Source: Herbaspirillum chlorophenolicum (GTDB lineage: Bacteria > Pseudomonadota > Gammaproteobacteria > Burkholderiales > Burkholderiaceae_D). Taken from it: a stretch of DNA of 64,000 bases. A program made the translations under genes and the position numbers. The stretch spans positions 62,001-126,000 of the forward strand of contig NZ_LFLT01000008.1 in the NCBI RefSeq assembly GCF_001189955.1, in the 5' to 3' direction. Below, one piece after another: positions 61,988 to 64,000 of this stretch; position 1 is the first letter of the stretch; each line of letters starts with the position of its first letter. The notes under the pieces were generated by a model, which saw only the letters and a program-made list of their open reading frames with translations, was not told the DNA's origin and made no database searches.

Positions 61988-63274
61988 TTATTGTTGCGGC
62001 TTGTACCACTTGGCGAAGCCAGCCTGGATCTTGGCGGCGGCATCCTTGGGCGCCAGCTTGCCGTTGAGCACCTGGGCGTTGACGTTCCACATCTCGTTTT
62101 CCATGCTCGGCGTGCCGCGGTTGAGGATCTGCGAGTTGACGCGGATGGTCGATGCGCAGCCCTTGCGCCAGGACAGCATCTGCTTGGCGATCGGGTCTTT
62201 CACCGAGATCAGGTGGTTCGACAGCGAGAAGAAGCCGGTGACCTTGTTGGTGTAGAGGTCGGCGAACTCCTGCGAACCCAGCCACGCCAGGAACTTGTAG
62301 GCGTCTTCCTTGTTCTTGGATTTCTTGTTGATGCCCATGCCGATGTCGTTGTGGTCGGAGATGTAGCAGGCATCGCCGGCCTTGGGCACTGGCGGCGGGA
62401 AGGCGCCCATGTCCAGCTTGCCGTTGAAGTAGGCGATGTCCCAGGAGCCGGCCGGGTATACCGCGCCGCGGCCCAATGCAAACATGTTCTGGCTGTCGCT
62501 ATAGGTTTGCGCCGATGCGCCCTTGGGCAGGTAATGGCCCAGCTTGGCCTCATACTCCCAGGCCGCCACGAATTGCGGGTCGGTGAACTTGGCTTTGCCG
62601 GAGATGAGCGCCTTGCGGCCTTCCTCGCCCTTCCAGTAATTGGGGCCGATGCCGGTGAACAGCACCTGGTGCGATTCCCACTGCTCGGAGGTGCCCATCA
62701 CCAGCGGCGCGTACTTGCCATTGGCCTTGACGGTGTCGAGCAGCTTGAAGAACTCGGCCTCGGTCTTGGGCGGCTCCAGGTTCAGTTCCTTGAAGATCTT
62801 GGTGTTGTAGAAGAAGCCGTGGATCACCGAAGCGATCGGCATGCAGAAGGTGTCTTTGCCGTCATCGGTCTGCCAGGCGGTCTTGGCTGCCGGCGCGAAG
62901 AATTCCATGCCGGGCTTGCCGTCCAGCTTTTCCAGATGGCCCTTGTTGTACAGCGAGAGCGACACGTCGAACGGGCGGCAGGCCACCAGGTCGCCGGCAG
63001 TGCCGCCGGCCAGGCGTGCGGCCAGGCTGGAGTCGTATTCGGTAGGCGCGGTCGGCGAGAACTTCACGGTGATGCCGGGGTTCTGTTTCTGGAAGGCGGG
63101 GATCAGTACGGTTTCCCACAACTGCAGGTCATCCACGCGCCAGCTTTCGATGGTGAGTGTGCCTGCCTGCGCATGGCCGCCAATGGACAGCGCCAATGCG
63201 GCTGCCGTGGCCAGCGTGGCCGCAGCGCGTTTCATGAAGGGAATGACTGCGTCGGTCTGTTGCTTGGTTTGCAT
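61988..63274 (-). CDS. Sugar ABC transporter substrate-binding protein (family 1, amino-sugar)
   Basis: 428 residues from ATG 63274 (CAGGAGA upstream); ATG at residue 14 (MKRAAATLA) is an alternative. The signal peptide ends in GHAQA-GT. The mature part (LTIESWRVDDLQLWETVLIPAFQKQNPGITVKF, then YDSSLAARLAGGTAGDLVACRPFDVSL) is a MalE/UgpB-like extracellular binding protein. It is the first gene of a seven-gene operon ending in nagA and a SIS deaminase, so the ligand is probably GlcNAc or a chitin oligosaccharide. Confidence 0.93.
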   Translation of the reverse strand: MQTKQQTDAVIPFMKRAAATLATAAALALSIGGHAQAGTLTIESWRVDDLQLWETVLIPAFQKQNPGITVKFSPTAPTEYDSSLAARLAGGTAGDLVACRPFDVSLSLYNKGHLEKLDGKPGMEFFAPAAKTAWQTDDGKDTFCMPIASVIHGFFYNTKIFKELNLEPPKTEAEFFKLLDTVKANGKYAPLVMGTSEQWESHQVLFTGIGPNYWKGEEGRKALISGKAKFTDPQFVAAWEYEAKLGHYLPKGASAQTYSDSQNMFALGRGAVYPAGSWDIAYFNGKLDMGAFPPPVPKAGDACYISDHNDIGMGINKKSKNKEDAYKFLAWLGSQEFADLYTNKVTGFFSLSNHLISVKDPIAKQMLSWRKGCASTIRVNSQILNRGTPSMENEMWNVNAQVLNGKLAPKDAAAKIQAGFAKWYKPQQ

Positions 63275-63640
63275 CGTGTGTCTCCTGGCTTTATTGGCTG
63301 TTAGTCGCTCTTGCCTATCGGGATAGTGCGGCCCGGCAACCGGCAATGAGGTGCGCGATGACAGTGGGCAGCGGCGCGACAGTAGCACTGCACCGCATGT
63401 GATGCGAGCTTGGTGCGGCAGGCGCCGGTAATGGCGTAAGATGCTGATTTAAATGGGAAAAATAAGAAACGGCACCAGCGTGCCAATTACATATCCTTAC
63501 AGGCTGGGAAAGGGCTGCGGCGGCCTCTGCTCGCTATGCAAGCCCATCGGCGAATGTGAGCGTGGCGCGCACCGGTCAAGCTAAAGAAAGAAAACATTAC
63601 ATTTCTTAACAAGAGATGAATTGAATTAATGTTTTTATCT
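63275..63640. other. 366-base region upstream of the amino-sugar operon
   Basis: It holds the operon promoter. The stretch 63580-63640 is strongly AT-rich. I see no gene and no recognisable NagR/NagQ-type operator by eye. Confidence 0.45.
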
Positions 63641-63908
63641 AGGGCCTGTTGATATTGAATTTGCGAGATGCGTTGCCCCCAGAAGGTGGGGTGGCAAGGC
63701 GCCCGGTCTGACTGGTGGTGGCCCCACCAGTCAGACCGGGCAACGCGGCCAGCGCGCCTTCTGGGGGCAACCCTCCGGGAACGGCCATCAGGCGTCGCCT
63801 GCCGTTGTTGTGGCTCCTTGCCGTAGCACCGCTACGACGCGTCGCCACGCCTAGGCAGACAACGCCTGATGACCGTTCGCACTCGCAAATTCAATATCAA
63901 CAGGCCCT
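63641..63908. repeat. 268-bp MITE-like element with 27-bp perfect terminal inverted repeats
   Basis: 63641-63667 and 63882-63908 are exact inverted copies (27 bases, beginning AGGGCCTGTTGATATTGAAT). Nested inside are GTTGCCCCCAGAAGG (63672-63686) with its complement at 63757-63771, an 18-base perfect stem (63701-63718 with 63724-63741, loop TGGCC) and CATCAGGCGT (63786-63795) with ACGCCTGATG (63862-63871). There is no coding capacity. No clear target-site duplication is seen in the flanks. Confidence 0.85.
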
Positions 63909-63978
63909 GGCCGCTGCAAATTGCAGCGCGGCAGTCGCCGGGCTATAGTCTTTCCCGGTTTGGAGGCACACGGACATA

Positions 63979-64000
63979 ATGATAAAAATGAAACGCCCAG
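63979..64000 (+). CDS. Possible start of a gene cut by the right edge
   Basis: ATG 63979 opens MIKMKRP before the window ends. GGAGG lies about 12 bases upstream (or fits an ATG at 63988 less well). TATAGT near 63944 could be a -10. Too little is visible to identify it. Confidence 0.25.

Noticed and set aside
63715-63948. Open frame across the inverted-repeat element near the right edge
   Set aside because: It follows the palindromic repeat rather than codon constraint and has no ribosome-binding site.

Overview
The window reads as the chromosome of a free-living or host-associated betaproteobacterium of the order Burkholderiales, probably Oxalobacteraceae (Herbaspirillum-like). Support: GC-rich coding with strong third-position GC, a DUF4148 protein (a Burkholderiales family), a dense set of efflux systems, and an ABC-type rather than PTS route for amino sugars. 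The genus is an inference from gene content, not a search result.

Layout. 1-13.8 kb: an EmrAB pump with a divergent NodT-type outer-membrane factor (cut by the left edge), a divergent SDR/LysR pair, a c-type cytochrome, a DUF2236 oxygenase, and a complete RND permease / adaptor / outer-membrane factor operon. 14-24 kb: a chemoreceptor, a BaeRS-like two-component system, and a divergent second RND system of the AcrAB/MexAB-OprM type. Three complete or near-complete tripartite exporters thus lie within 24 kb. 24-32.8 kb: small metabolic units (CYTH enzyme, SRPBCC and VOC proteins, FAD amino-acid oxidoreductase, an ABC binding protein with a flavin monooxygenase and an isochorismatase-like hydrolase) and a SNF2 helicase.

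32.9-44 kb is a segment of visibly lower G+C: a two-partner secretion / contact-dependent-inhibition-like locus. A TpsB transporter is divergent from a 2249-residue TpsA exoprotein that carries a pre-toxin (PT-VENN-like) region and ends in a lipase-like alpha/beta-hydrolase domain with a glycine-rich membrane-like insert. That terminal domain is followed by three tandem free-standing genes encoding the same domain, nearly identical except in the glycine-rich insert. No conventional immunity gene lies between them. This is the most unusual part of the window.

44-53.3 kb: an MFS transporter, small secreted/membrane proteins, a LysR regulator with an ornithine-cyclodeaminase-like enzyme, a DMT exporter, a GST, and an ArsR-type repressor divergent from an old yellow enzyme with a clear perfect operator, followed by an NAD-dependent epimerase. 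53.7-55.7 kb: an isolated, enlarged flagellar cap gene fliD with three FlgIN-type repeats. 55.7-63.3 kb: a seven-gene minus-strand operon for N-acetylglucosamine (or a related amino sugar): binding protein, two permeases, ATPase, BadF-type kinase, NagA and a NagB-II-type SIS deaminase. Together these would import the sugar, phosphorylate, deacetylate and deaminate it to fructose-6-phosphate. The right edge carries a 268-bp MITE-like element with perfect 27-bp terminal inverted repeats and nested hairpins.
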